The notes below the pieces were generated by a model, which worked only from the letters and a program-made list of their open reading frames with translations, searched no databases and was not told where the DNA came from. A stretch of DNA of 64,000 nucleotides from CBDBJL01 sp965206365 (GTDB taxonomy: Bacteria > Pseudomonadota > Alphaproteobacteria > JABAAW01 > JAHZMA01), in NCBI GenBank assembly GCA_965206365.1, contig CBDBJL010000016.1, forward strand, positions 1 to 64,000. Reading direction: 5' to 3'. The position numbers and the translations under genes were made by a program. Positions 37,016-45,957 of this stretch are shown here, piece by piece. Positions within the stretch are counted from its first letter, which is position 1. Every line of letters begins with the position of its first letter.

Positions 37016-37306
37016 ATGGTTGATATCAAAGATTTGAAAAATACGGCTATGGGCAAAATCCCTCTGGAAATTCGCGCCGAAATTGGCAGTACGGATCTGC
37101 GTATTGATCAATTAATGAAAATTGGGCGCGGTGCGATCATTGAAATTTCGAAAAATATTGAAAGCCCAATTGACTTAAAGATTGGCAATCACCTAATTGG
37201 CCATGCGCAGTTAGAGGTTAATGGTGATTATTTTTCTTTAAAAGTACTGGATATGGTAACTAATAGCGATGAAACTCTAACGCTATTTCATACCGGGGGC
37301 TCATAA
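37016..37306 (+). CDS. fliN: Flagellar motor switch protein FliN
   Basis: The 96-residue SpoA/FliN domain: IPLEIRAEIGSTDLRIDQLM, KIGRGAIIEISKNIESPIDL, and IGHAQLEVNGDYFSLKVLDM. FliN forms the cytoplasmic C-ring with FliM and FliG and receives CheY-P signals. It stands alone between gapA and dusA, away from other flagellar genes; the remaining switch genes must lie elsewhere. The N-terminus lacks the long extension seen in some FliN proteins. Confidence 0.9.
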   Translation: MVDIKDLKNTAMGKIPLEIRAEIGSTDLRIDQLMKIGRGAIIEISKNIESPIDLKIGNHLIGHAQLEVNGDYFSLKVLDMVTNSDETLTLFHTGGS

Positions 37307-37332
37307 TTTTTGCCATTGATTATCTTTCTTGC

Positions 37333-38370
37333 TCATCTTTCTTGCGAATCCATGGCAATCAATTGATAACGCATATCTGCTAATTCGCGAAACAGGCTCG
37401 TCTCATGCATGGCATGATTAACGGTTTGTCGCCAAAATTTGGCCCCATATCTTCCATGGGCCATCGCAAATAAAGGTTGTAGCAGAAAATGGCGTAGCGA
37501 TGTTTCTAGGTAACGTACATTATCACCATATTGTTGTTCGCATTGTCGAATTTCGCGTTGCATATAATCTAAGTAAGCCATAAAAACATCCTCACGAGTG
37601 GGAATCTGTATCGAATTTTTTGATTGATTCCCAAAAAAAACTTGAGAATCCACTGCCGCAAAAGCAAACGGATTGCGAATAATTTCTCGCCCTACCATTA
37701 CCCCATCAAAAATTTTGCCCTGGATTTGCGCATGTTCAAGGGTAAGAATTCCCCCATTCAAAATAATTGGGTAATCAGGAAATTGGCTCTTACATTCTTG
37801 GGCAATATCATAACGCAAGGGCGGAACATTTCGATTTTCTTTCGGAGTTAATCCCCGCAACAATGCCTTTCGGGCGTGCAAATAAATTGCACTCGCACCC
37901 GCATCTCGTAGCAGTGCAATCAAAGTGAATAAAGCCTCAGGCGTATCATCATCATCTACCCCAATCCTTAATTTTACTGTAACCGGAAGCTGAGTAGCTT
38001 GCGTCATTGCCGCAACCAAGCCGGCACTACGCTGGGGCTGCAACATTAAACACGCGCCAAAACTTCCCTTTTGCACGCGCGATGATGGACAACCCATATT
38101 TAGATTAACCTCATCCGCCCCATAATCTGTAATAATTTTACTTGCCAAAGCTAGCTTGCTTGGATCTGAACCCCCAATTTGCACTGCAATTGGCGAATCT
38201 TCTAGATTCCAATCACAAACCCGCTTGCGATTAACGCAAACCGCATCAACCGGTAACATTTCCGTAAAAAGTAAACTATGTCGGGTGATTAAACGAATAA
38301 AATGTATGAAATGCCGATGCGTATAACCCATCATCGGCGCAACCGAAAATTGATAAGATTTTACTTGCAT
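37333..38370 (-). CDS. dusA: tRNA-dihydrouridine synthase DusA
   Basis: FMN-dependent reduction of U20/U20a in the tRNA D-loop. Markers: the start FSVAPMMGYTHRHFIHFIRL (DusA-type), ICDWNLEDSPIAVQIGG-like barrel strands (IAVQIGGSDP), the catalytic Cys in MGCPSSRVQKGSFGACLM, and FDGVMVGREIIRNPF. About 345 residues from the ATG at 38370; a GTG 12 bases earlier is possible. The DusA length and PMMGYT start separate it from DusB and DusC. Divergent from the next gene. Confidence 0.93.
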   Translation of the reverse strand: MQVKSYQFSVAPMMGYTHRHFIHFIRLITRHSLLFTEMLPVDAVCVNRKRVCDWNLEDSPIAVQIGGSDPSKLALASKIITDYGADEVNLNMGCPSSRVQKGSFGACLMLQPQRSAGLVAAMTQATQLPVTVKLRIGVDDDDTPEALFTLIALLRDAGASAIYLHARKALLRGLTPKENRNVPPLRYDIAQECKSQFPDYPIILNGGILTLEHAQIQGKIFDGVMVGREIIRNPFAFAAVDSQVFFGNQSKNSIQIPTREDVFMAYLDYMQREIRQCEQQYGDNVRYLETSLRHFLLQPLFAMAHGRYGAKFWRQTVNHAMHETSLFRELADMRYQLIAMDSQER

Positions 38371-38449
38371 ATGAACCAACACAAGATAGAATAAAGCATT
38401 AAGGAAACTTTGCGAAAAAACCAGATAAAAAACACAAGATGGATGAACG

Positions 38450-38908
38450 ATGGTTGATGATACCTATATACCTGAAGGGGTGAACCCCCATCAAGAAAAA
38501 GAATGGGAAATGATGCAAGCAGAAACAAAACCCATGGCATTATTTGCCCTGCATAACGAAACCATACCACAAGAATTTCTCAAGCCCCATGATTTTATTG
38601 AAAAAACCTTGGAAATAACTGCCCATAAAGTACGGCGACGTACAACAAAACCAATGATTTTTAAAATTTTTGCCCGCCAAGAACACCAAGATAAAATTGA
38701 AACACTCATCACCCTTCTTCAGCAATGCTATCAAAGCGACCAAGGGGGCATTACCCCCCAACGTGAAGATGAAATTGGAAAATTGTTAGGTTATCATGAA
38801 GCGCAACGAGCCATTTATCGCAAATGGGTTGCGCAATTTAAAGATTCTGTTTATCTGCCGCCGCAACAACTGCATTGGCGAGAAAATAAACGAGATAGTA
38901 TAAAATAA
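38450..38908 (+). CDS. Hypothetical protein, 152 residues
   Basis: A soluble protein with no signal peptide and no membrane helix. Two parts are visible: an N-terminal half with NPHQEKEWEMMQAETKPMAL and a basic VRRRTTKPMIF strand, then a C-terminal helical part QREDEIGKLLGYHEAQRAIY, which resembles the helical 'gylLGY.e..i' segment found in many small alphaproteobacterial proteins. Codon use looks like that of the neighbours, so it is likely real. No family or partner can be named. Confidence 0.55.
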   Translation: MVDDTYIPEGVNPHQEKEWEMMQAETKPMALFALHNETIPQEFLKPHDFIEKTLEITAHKVRRRTTKPMIFKIFARQEHQDKIETLITLLQQCYQSDQGGITPQREDEIGKLLGYHEAQRAIYRKWVAQFKDSVYLPPQQLHWRENKRDSIK

Positions 38909-39065
38909 TTTATTAATTGATAAAATTGCATTAATTGGGTTTAAATTTCCGAAACAAAAGACTAATATCTATACCGTTACGATAGGATGATATGAGATGA
39001 TAAAATTCTAATTCACATTTGCGCAAAAATAATGTTCATATTTGCGCTTTTCAAGGGAGAATTGC

Positions 39066-40235
39066 ATGCACGGTATTAGCGAGATTTTAGGCATTGGTGT
39101 TATTGCTATATGTTCTACTTTCTGCGGTATGGTTATGGTACAATTTCGCCAACCCCCCATTATTGGCTATATTTTCGCAGGGGTTATTTTAGGGCCTAGC
39201 GTTTTAGGCTTCGTTACCGAAGAAAAAACCATATCTTTACTCGCAGAATTAGGCGTTATCTTATTGCTATATTTCATCGGTATCGAATTATCTTTGCAAT
39301 CTTTTCGTAAAATTTGGCACAAAGCAGTTTTGGTTGTGATTTTGCAAGTTATCGGCTCTATGGGCATTGTTTGGGGGCTGAAAAATCTATTCTACCTTAC
39401 AACCGCGCAAGCCTTATTATTCTCATTTTGCATGGCTATCTCTTCCACTGCCGTTGCAATCACCATCATCCAAGAAATTGGCGAGAGCCGTTCTCGGATT
39501 GGGCAGTTGGTTGTTGGTATTTTAATTGCGCAAGATTTAGCTGTTGCGCCTATGTTGCTAATTCTCAATGGTTTCACCGCCTCGCATAATCGTTCCACCC
39601 TTTCTAGCGTTCTTACCATTGGCTCTGAGGTTATGCTCTCAATTGCAATGCTTGTGGGGGTGATGTTGGTGCTTATTCGCAAAGGCAATATCAATTTGCC
39701 CTTCTCGGATTTACTCACCACAAAAGCAGATTTGGCACCATTGGCTGCTGTATCTTGGTGTTTTGGTTTTGCTATGATCACCGGGGTAATGGGTTTATCA
39801 CCAGCCTTTGGTGCTTTCCTAGCTGGATTAATTATTGGCAATTCTGCTCAACATGATTTTGCCCTACATAATACCGAACCGATTAAGGTTATTTTGATGA
39901 TGTCATTTTTTCTTTCGGTCGGTTTGTTAATCGATTTACCCTTTCTTGCCGAGCATTTGGTTTTAATTTTGGGGCTGTTACTATTGATAACCGTCGCCAA
40001 AATTATGCTCAATACATTGGCACTTCGGGTCTTAAAAGAAAGCTGGTCATTTTCGATCATGGGTGGCATGCTTTTGGGGCAGATGGGCGAATTCTCATTT
40101 GTCTTTGGTGCTGCAGCACTTTCGATCGGTATTATCGATACTGAATTGCAACGTTATCTCATTGCAGCAACCGTACTTTCACTGATTATCAGCCCGCTTT
40201 GCGTTGATGCCGCCAGGAAGAGTGCAAAAAATTAG
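39066..40235 (+). CDS. CPA2-family (Kef-type) monovalent cation:proton antiporter, C-terminus uncertain
   Basis: About 389 residues with 11-12 membrane helices: FRQPPIIGYIFAGVILGPSV, LAELGVILLLYFIGIELSL, SSTAVAITIIQEIGESRSRI, QDLAVAPMLLIL, GLSPAFGAFLAGLIIGNSA. These are the sodium/proton exchanger domain signatures. There is no RCK domain in this frame. The frame ends at SPLCVDAARKSAKN*, but removing one A at about 40217-40220 would continue DAARRVQKIRIMGN into the next open frame, so the C-terminus may be longer. I chose the ATG at 39066 (GGGAG upstream). The ion is not predictable from sequence. Confidence 0.8.
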   Translation: MHGISEILGIGVIAICSTFCGMVMVQFRQPPIIGYIFAGVILGPSVLGFVTEEKTISLLAELGVILLLYFIGIELSLQSFRKIWHKAVLVVILQVIGSMGIVWGLKNLFYLTTAQALLFSFCMAISSTAVAITIIQEIGESRSRIGQLVVGILIAQDLAVAPMLLILNGFTASHNRSTLSSVLTIGSEVMLSIAMLVGVMLVLIRKGNINLPFSDLLTTKADLAPLAAVSWCFGFAMITGVMGLSPAFGAFLAGLIIGNSAQHDFALHNTEPIKVILMMSFFLSVGLLIDLPFLAEHLVLILGLLLLITVAKIMLNTLALRVLKESWSFSIMGGMLLGQMGEFSFVFGAAALSIGIIDTELQRYLIAATVLSLIISPLCVDAARKSAKN

Positions 40236-40541
40236 AATTATGGGCAATACAGCTACCTCACTTGTAGTTGCTATGTATTTCCAAGATAAAAATGAAAAAC
40301 CGAAAACGCTAAGCGGAAAATTGCTTTCTTACCAACTTATTTTCCTGTTGGCACAGCCCCTATTGCTGTTAATTAATTTACGTTATAAAGCCCGTGCCAA
40401 AGCGATATCAAAAAAAGTGTCGCAGAAAAACTGAAAAAACCTCCCGATAAAGTTGAGCAAGTGATTCAACAATATTGTTGCTTTTTGCGGAAACCATTTT
40501 ATGAAGCCATTGCTATTTGTTGCCAATATTGCCGGAATTGA
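40204..40541 (+). pseudogene. Possible C-terminal part of the antiporter, twice frameshifted
   Basis: Open frame from 40204 (GKLLSYQLIFLLAQPLLLLI, a membrane segment, then YKARAKAIS) stops at 40434. One extra A in the seven-A run at 40411-40417 would carry it on as SVAEKLKKPPDKVEQVIQQY to a stop at 40541, inside rnhB. With the indel at about 40217 it becomes the antiporter tail. This is the second lesion in 200 bases and the third when rnhB is counted. The alternative, a separate small membrane protein, cannot be excluded. Confidence 0.4.
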
Positions 40542-41104
40542 CGAGGCGGGGCCGTGGTACATTATGCGGACCGGTAATTGCTGCTGCAGTTAATTTTCGA
40601 ACCCATAATTTACCGAAATGGTGTGCACAAATCCGTGATAGTAAAAAGCTAACCCCTTTGAAACGAATCGAACTTACCAGTTATATTCATAGCCACGCTG
40701 ATTATGGTTATGGTGCGGCAAGCGTTACTGAAATTGACCGAATGAATATTTTGCATGCCAGCATGTTGGCTATGGCGCGGGCATGCCATAAATTACCCAC
40801 CACCCCCCAAGCCATTTGGGTTGATGGTAATCACTTACCGCCTAACTTAACCGCGCCCGCTCAGGCGATTATTCGTGGTGATCATAGCCATCTTTCAATC
40901 GCTGCAGCTTCAATTTTAGCAAAAACTCTGCGTGACGCACTCATGATAAAAATTTCCCAACGATACCCACAATATTTCTGGCAAAATAACAAAGGCTATG
41001 CCAGCAAAGTTCATCTGCAAGCTCTTGCCAATCATGGTATTACCCCCCATCATCGCCTTAGCTTTGCCCCTTGTAAACAAATTCTATCAAACAAACTCCC
41101 TTAA
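40501..41104 (+). pseudogene. rnhB: Ribonuclease HII, frameshifted near the N-terminus
   Basis: RNase HII cleaves RNA at RNA-DNA junctions and removes misincorporated ribonucleotides. From the ATG at 40501 the protein reads FVANIAGIDEAG, then goes wrong at GGGG (about 40547-40550). Removing one G restores AGIDEAGRGTLCGPVIAAAV, the family signature with the catalytic Asp and Glu. The rest is normal: RDSKKLTPLKRIEL, VDGNHLPP, IRGDHSHLSIAAASILAKTLRD, and a C-terminal GYASKVHLQAL. About 200 residues repaired. It sits directly before ccrM, the usual alphaproteobacterial order. Confidence 0.85.
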
Positions 41105-41142
41105 TCACACTCACGGCTTTCCATCTGCGGCAAAAACCGCGC

Positions 41143-41171
41143 TTGACCCGATTCGCAAATATTGCTATAAT
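41143..41171 (+). promoter_or_regulatory. Sigma70 promoter of ccrM with a GANTC site in the spacer
   Basis: TTGACC (-35, 41143-41148), a 17-base spacer and TATAAT (-10, 41166-41171). GATTC (41150-41154), the CcrM target, lies just after the -35 box. A second GATTC lies at 41245-41249 in the leader. Transcription would start near 41178, giving a leader of about 145 bases. Autoregulation by GANTC methylation is known for Caulobacter ccrM; the arrangement here suggests the same, by inference. Confidence 0.75.
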
Positions 41172-41179
41172 GGTTGCCG

Positions 41180-41230
41180 TTGTCTCAAAGACAATTCGAT
41201 TGAAAATATTCATTAAAAATGAATATTTTC
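41180..41230 (+). promoter_or_regulatory. Two hairpins in the ccrM leader
   Basis: A first small stem TTGTCT-caa-AGACAA (41180-41194) begins near the predicted start of transcription, and a second perfect 12-bp stem GAAAATATTCAT against ATGAATATTTTC (41202-41230) follows. There is no U-run, so they are not a terminator. They may stabilise the mRNA or mark a small leader RNA. Confidence 0.5.
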
Positions 41231-41323
41231 ACCAGAAATCGAGAGATTCTAAATTTATTGGCAGAAGCCTAAATAGAGGTAGCAATCTTTAAGTAGAAAC
41301 TTAGATAATTAGATCGGCATATC

Positions 41324-42601
41324 ATGAAGCATTCCAGCCTTGCGTCCAATAATGTTATCAATCATATGATTGCAGGAGATTCTCTTGCAGAAATGGCAAA
41401 ATTACCCAGCAATTGTGTAGATTTAGTCTTTGCCGACCCTCCTTATTTTTTACAACTTAATCAATCTTTACAACGCCCTGACCATTCTATTGTGCAAGGC
41501 GTTCATGAAAATTGGGATAAATTCGCTGATTTTTCCGACTATGATAATTTCACAACACAATGGCTAGAACAAGCAAAAAGGTTGATGAAAGAAGATGCCT
41601 CACTATGGGTAATTGGAACCTATCATAATATTTATCGAATTGGCAAAATTCTCCAAGATCATAATTTTTGGCTTATTAACGATGTTGTTTGGGTAAAATC
41701 AAATCCCATGCCTAATTTTCGCGGCACTCGGTTTGCCAATGCTCATGAAACATTATTATGGGCAGTAAAATCTAAAGATGCAAAATATCATTTTAATTAT
41801 CAATCCTTAAAGGAAATGAATGATGGTTTGCAAATGCGTTCTGATTGGCATATGCCCATTTGCACCGGAAAAGAACGAATCAAAGATCAAACCGGTAAAA
41901 AAGCCCACCCTACGCAAAAACCTGAAGCTTTGCTATATCGAATTCTAGCCGCATGTTCGCAAATTGGCGATCTGGTTTTAGATCCCTTTGCGGGCAGTGG
42001 TACCACACTTGCCGTAGCCAAAAAACTTGGACGTAAATTTATTGGTATCGAACGCGAACCAAGCTATATTGCTGTTGCCAAGCAAAGGTTACAAGCAATC
42101 AAACCCAATACAGATGAAAAATATCTTGCCATACAGATTCAGCATAAAAACCCCCGCATTCCTTTTGGTCATCTGCTTGAACATGGTTTGCTGAATCCGG
42201 GAGATCGCCTTACCAGCCCCGATAATAGATTTAATGCCAAAATCTATGCCGATGCCAGCATTGCTGCGGGCGAGCATCGTGGCTCGATTCACAAAATTGG
42301 AGCCCAATTGCAAGGTACAGAAAGTTGCAATGGTTGGACCTATTGGCATGTTCAACATAATGGGCGTCAAGTTCCAATTAACGAGCTACGCGTGAAATTA
42401 TATCAAAACACGGCCACCATCCCCAAACCTTATCCGGTGCGCACAATTAGCACTCGTAATCATCTTACAAAAATACCAAGATCACAAATCAGCACCCCTC
42501 CTAACAATGATCACGAGGCCTTGATTTTATCGCAGAATATCAGCGGTGTTTTTCGCCTAAAAAATACCGAAATTACCAAAATATTTGCAATGTTACGGTA
42601 A
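41324..42601 (+). CDS. ccrM: CcrM-type GANTC adenine-N6 DNA methyltransferase
   Basis: Cell-cycle-regulated methyltransferase that methylates A in GANTC. A beta-class enzyme: AGDSLAEMAKLPSNCVDLVF, motif IV DPPY (residues about 40-43, FADPPYFLQL), then motif I LDPFAGSGTTLAVAKKLG. The C-terminal part (about residues 270-360, FGHLLEHGLLNPGDRL, SCNGWTYWHVQHNG) is the RAMA-type domain that distinguishes CcrM from other methylases. At 425 residues it is longer than Caulobacter CcrM (358); an extra basic C-terminal tail follows. It lies downstream of rnhB and has its own promoter with GANTC sites. Confidence 0.93.
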   Translation: MKHSSLASNNVINHMIAGDSLAEMAKLPSNCVDLVFADPPYFLQLNQSLQRPDHSIVQGVHENWDKFADFSDYDNFTTQWLEQAKRLMKEDASLWVIGTYHNIYRIGKILQDHNFWLINDVVWVKSNPMPNFRGTRFANAHETLLWAVKSKDAKYHFNYQSLKEMNDGLQMRSDWHMPICTGKERIKDQTGKKAHPTQKPEALLYRILAACSQIGDLVLDPFAGSGTTLAVAKKLGRKFIGIEREPSYIAVAKQRLQAIKPNTDEKYLAIQIQHKNPRIPFGHLLEHGLLNPGDRLTSPDNRFNAKIYADASIAAGEHRGSIHKIGAQLQGTESCNGWTYWHVQHNGRQVPINELRVKLYQNTATIPKPYPVRTISTRNHLTKIPRSQISTPPNNDHEALILSQNISGVFRLKNTEITKIFAMLR

Positions 42602-42615
42602 TATGCGGTTAATTT

Positions 42616-43473
42616 CTAGGCACATAAAATAGCATCTAGCATCGCAACCGCCCTATGGGTTTGCGCCACATCATGCACTCGCAAAATGCTAGCACCACGC
42701 ATTTTGCCAACCATCGCCGCAATGATTGAACCGATAAGACGCTCTTGGGTTGTTTCATTCAACACTTTGCCAATAAAAGATTTACGACTAGCCCCCAATA
42801 ATATGGGCATTGCAAAAATTTGCAATTGCTCTAATTGATTAATTAATCTTAAATTATCTCGAACAGTTTTGCCAAACCCGATTCCAGGATCCAGAATCAT
42901 TTTACTTCTTGCCACCCCCGCAAGTTCCATTGTCGTAATTCTTGCCTGTAAATCATGCGTGATTTGCGTAACAATATCATCCCGATCTGTTGCTTGATAA
43001 GCGTTGCCCAAAAGGGTGTTTACCTCAACTTTCGCGATATTGGCACGATTATGCATCAACACAATCCACGCCTTCGCCTCAGCAACCACTTGTGCCATTT
43101 CAGCATCATTGCTACCATCGCTAACATCGTTAATCATATTTGCACCCCTTTTAAGGGCTTCGGCAGCAATCTTCGCTTTTGTAGTATCCACAGAAATTAC
43201 CGCATCGGGAAATTTATCTTTGATTGCTTGGACACAAGGGATCACCCGTTGATATTCTTCCTGAAACGTAATTGCTTTACTACCCGGGCGTGTACTTTCG
43301 CCCCCAATATCAAGTAAATCGGCACCATTTCTTAAAAATTCTGTAGCTTGTTTCACCACATTTACCGGGAAATCATCTTGACCACTCAACATTTGCCCAT
43401 CTCCAGAAAAACTATCTGGTGTCACATTAATAATACCCATAATTTTTGTTTTTTTTTCACCATCTTCTACCAT
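42616..43473 (-). CDS. folP: Dihydropteroate synthase
   Basis: Joins pterin and p-aminobenzoate, the sulfonamide target. Markers in the TIM barrel: IMGIINVTPDSFSGDGQ, LLDIGGESTRPGSKAI, VISVDTTKAKIA, GANMINDVSDG, MILDPGIGFGKTVRDN, ILLGASRKSFIGKV. About 285 residues from the ATG at 43473; an in-frame GTG lies upstream at 43539 but is not needed. It ends 15 bases from ccrM (convergent) and is divergent from folB, so the two folate genes share a 150-base promoter region. Confidence 0.93.
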   Translation of the reverse strand: MVEDGEKKTKIMGIINVTPDSFSGDGQMLSGQDDFPVNVVKQATEFLRNGADLLDIGGESTRPGSKAITFQEEYQRVIPCVQAIKDKFPDAVISVDTTKAKIAAEALKRGANMINDVSDGSNDAEMAQVVAEAKAWIVLMHNRANIAKVEVNTLLGNAYQATDRDDIVTQITHDLQARITTMELAGVARSKMILDPGIGFGKTVRDNLRLINQLEQLQIFAMPILLGASRKSFIGKVLNETTQERLIGSIIAAMVGKMRGASILRVHDVAQTHRAVAMLDAILCA

Positions 43474-43623
43474 AAATACGCCATTTTTCCTTAATTTAAG
43501 ACCGATTAAAAACAGTTCCACCTCATTTTCTGCCCGCACGATTATTATTTATTGTTGCAAACCAGATTATTTTCGACTAGATTTTAGCTCGTCGATAAAA
43601 CATTCCTAAGAAATTTCTGTGAA

Positions 43624-44094
43624 ATGGATGTGCAAGTGAAATCCTATAACATACATGCTAAAAATGCAATCTGCGATGCCCCGCAAGCGATTACCCCACA
43701 AACGATTCACCATGCGCGCTGTGATGCTTTGCTTAGCTCGTATCAAGTAAAAATTAACCAGTTAATGATAAATTGTTTGATTGGCATTTATGAGCATGAA
43801 AAAACCATTCCGCAACCTGTTGAAATTAATCTTGAGGTTCATCTTGATTGTCCCAAAACCCTCGCTAGTCTTGATAATTATGATACAGTCTTCTGTTATC
43901 ATAATTTAATTAAGCGCATTCAATCTCATACCCAGCTACGTCATATTGGTTTGGTAGAAAGTTTAGCGCGCGATATTGCCTATTTATGTTTTGACGATCC
44001 TAAAGTTACCTGCGTCTCTGTTGAGGTTCTTAAACCCAATGCCATTGAAACTGTTCATCATGTGGGGGCTAAACTCACCTTTACGCGTCCATAA
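43624..44094 (+). CDS. folB: Dihydroneopterin aldolase
   Basis: Converts dihydroneopterin to hydroxymethyl-dihydropterin in folate synthesis. After a 40-residue N-terminal extension the FolB domain is clear: YQVKINQLMINCLIGIYEHE (with the catalytic Glu after IGIYEHE), LDNYDTVFCYHNLIKRI, VESLARDIAYLCF, and VSVEVLKPNAIETVHHVG with the active-site Lys. It is divergent from folP and followed by mlaC after 27 bases. The extension is not family-typical; an internal start is possible. Confidence 0.88.
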   Translation: MDVQVKSYNIHAKNAICDAPQAITPQTIHHARCDALLSSYQVKINQLMINCLIGIYEHEKTIPQPVEINLEVHLDCPKTLASLDNYDTVFCYHNLIKRIQSHTQLRHIGLVESLARDIAYLCFDDPKVTCVSVEVLKPNAIETVHHVGAKLTFTRP

Positions 44095-44121
44095 ACACTA
44101 ACTTCACTAAAGAAACAAATC

Positions 44122-44742
44122 ATGCTAAAAAAAAACACCCTCTTACTATTAACATTTTTATCTCTAACATTTGCGATGCCAGCCTCTGGCGATGATCTAA
44201 CCGATGCCAGAACCTATGTTGAAACCAACATTGCCCGTTCTTACGCCCTGTTAACACAGCCAGAGCTCAGCGAAAAACAACGCTATACCCATGCACTTGC
44301 CTTGCTAGAAGAGCATCTTTCGTTTCCTGCCATTGGCCGCCTTTCTGTTGGGCATCATTGGCGCGATATGAGCTCTGAACAACAAAGCGAATATTTGGGT
44401 TTATTTGAACGCTGGATCAAAACCAGTATTGCACAACGAATGATCAGCTTAAAAACTCCAACATCAAGTAATATCAGCATCACCGGAGAACGCCAAAATA
44501 AAAAAACCCTCATTATTTCTACAAAAGTTACTACAGATGGCGAAAATATTCTGCTGGTATGGCATCTACGGAAATTAAAATCTGGCATGAAAATTATTGA
44601 TTTAGATATTGAAGGCATTTCTATGGTCCAAACTCAACGTGCTGAATTTTCAGCAATTATCGCCGCGAAGGGCGTTTCTGGTTTTTTGGAAACCTTAAAA
44701 GCAATGCTTGAAAACATTGAAAAATGGAACCCCAATGCCTAA
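44122..44742 (+). CDS. mlaC: MlaC/Ttg2D-family phospholipid-transport periplasmic protein
   Basis: A 206-residue secreted protein with a signal peptide (LLLLTFLSLTFAMPASG). The mature part has the MlaC pattern: IARSYALL-like helix, ALALLEEHLSFPAIGRLSVG, HHWRDMSSEQQSEYLGLFER and VWHLRKLKSGMKIIDLDIEG. It carries phospholipid between the outer membrane and the inner-membrane Mla ABC transporter. The other mla genes are not in the window. Start ATG with AAAGAAAC upstream; folB is 27 bases before it, aminotransferase 36 bases after. Confidence 0.8.
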   Translation: MLKKNTLLLLTFLSLTFAMPASGDDLTDARTYVETNIARSYALLTQPELSEKQRYTHALALLEEHLSFPAIGRLSVGHHWRDMSSEQQSEYLGLFERWIKTSIAQRMISLKTPTSSNISITGERQNKKTLIISTKVTTDGENILLVWHLRKLKSGMKIIDLDIEGISMVQTQRAEFSAIIAAKGVSGFLETLKAMLENIEKWNPNA

Positions 44743-44778
44743 ATCAGCTCTTAACCCTACATTCATAAGGAAACCCCA

Positions 44779-45957
44779 ATGACCGACTTTATTCTGAACC
44801 CCGCCCTAGAAAGAATGGGCACTGAAAGTGCTTTTACTTTAGCCGCACGCGTTGCCAAAGCTGAAAGTCAGGGGGTTAATGTAATTAATTTAGGTTTAGG
44901 ACAACCCGATTTTCAAACCCCCGCTCACATTGTAGAGGCTGCGATTCAGGCTCTGAAAGATGGACGCCATGGCTACACACCTCCTTTGGGCATTGTACCT
45001 TTGCGAAAAACTGTTGCTGATTATTTAACCAACCGCTATCAATTTAGCGCAGATCACGAATGCGTTGCGATTATGCCGGGTGGAAAACCAACAATGAACT
45101 TTGCCATCACTTTGTTCGGGCAAGCTGGTGCTGAAATCATGTATCCCGACCCAGCATTTCCGATCTACCGTTCCATGATTAACTATACCGGGGCAAAGGC
45201 TGTCGCCGTTCCGATGCGTGCTAAGAACAATTTTGAGATCGATATTACAGATATTGCTGAGCGGATCACAACGAAAACTCGTTTGCTGATTGTAAACTCC
45301 CCCCATAACCCTACCGGAAGCGTTATGTCGGAACAAACCGCAAGAAAATTAGAAGTTTTGCTCCAAGAATACCCTGACTGCACAATTATGACAGATGAAA
45401 TTTATAGCCATTTCACATTTGGCAACCAAGAGCATTTTAGCCTGTTAAATTTAGAATCTTTGCGTGAGCGTATGATTCTACTTGATGGATTTTCGAAAAG
45501 CTTTGCTATGACTGGCTGGCGATTAGGATTTTCGCTTTGGCCCAAAGCATTAATGCCTTACATCTTTCAGCTCGCCGTGAATTCTTACTCTTGCCCGAAT
45601 GCTCCGGCACAATATGCTGGCATTGTCGCACTAGAAGGCGATAAAAAGCCTATCTATGATATGTCTGAGCAATTTGCTAAGCGTGCTGCCTTTATGCATA
45701 AAAGATTTAACAATATGCCCAATGTAACTTGCGTTGCCCCACAAGGTGCCTTTTATATTTTCCCCGATTTCAGTAATGCCAGCAAGCTAGATTCAAACCA
45801 GCTTAGTGATAAGTTTTTATTTGAATATGGGGTTGCTGGGTTAAGTGCCAATGGCTTTGGAGATGAATGTTCCGGGCATATTCGCTTTTCATGCGTAGCT
45901 GATGAAACAGATTTAGTTACCGCTATGGATCGAATTGAAAAATGCCTTCAAGAATAG
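44779..45957 (+). CDS. PLP-dependent class I/II aminotransferase
   Basis: A 392-residue fold type I aminotransferase of the AspC/AAT-like group. Markers: NVINLGLGQPDFQTPAHIVEA, GRHGYTPPLGIVPLRKTVAD, VNSPHNPTGSVMS, TDEIYSHFTFG, the PLP Lys in LLDGFSKSFAMTGWRLGF, and IRFSCV with the substrate Arg. Family members act on aspartate, aromatic or kynurenine-type substrates, so the precise amino acid is open. AAGGAAACCCC precedes the ATG. A tandem repeat region follows the stop. Confidence 0.85.
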   Translation: MTDFILNPALERMGTESAFTLAARVAKAESQGVNVINLGLGQPDFQTPAHIVEAAIQALKDGRHGYTPPLGIVPLRKTVADYLTNRYQFSADHECVAIMPGGKPTMNFAITLFGQAGAEIMYPDPAFPIYRSMINYTGAKAVAVPMRAKNNFEIDITDIAERITTKTRLLIVNSPHNPTGSVMSEQTARKLEVLLQEYPDCTIMTDEIYSHFTFGNQEHFSLLNLESLRERMILLDGFSKSFAMTGWRLGFSLWPKALMPYIFQLAVNSYSCPNAPAQYAGIVALEGDKKPIYDMSEQFAKRAAFMHKRFNNMPNVTCVAPQGAFYIFPDFSNASKLDSNQLSDKFLFEYGVAGLSANGFGDECSGHIRFSCVADETDLVTAMDRIEKCLQE

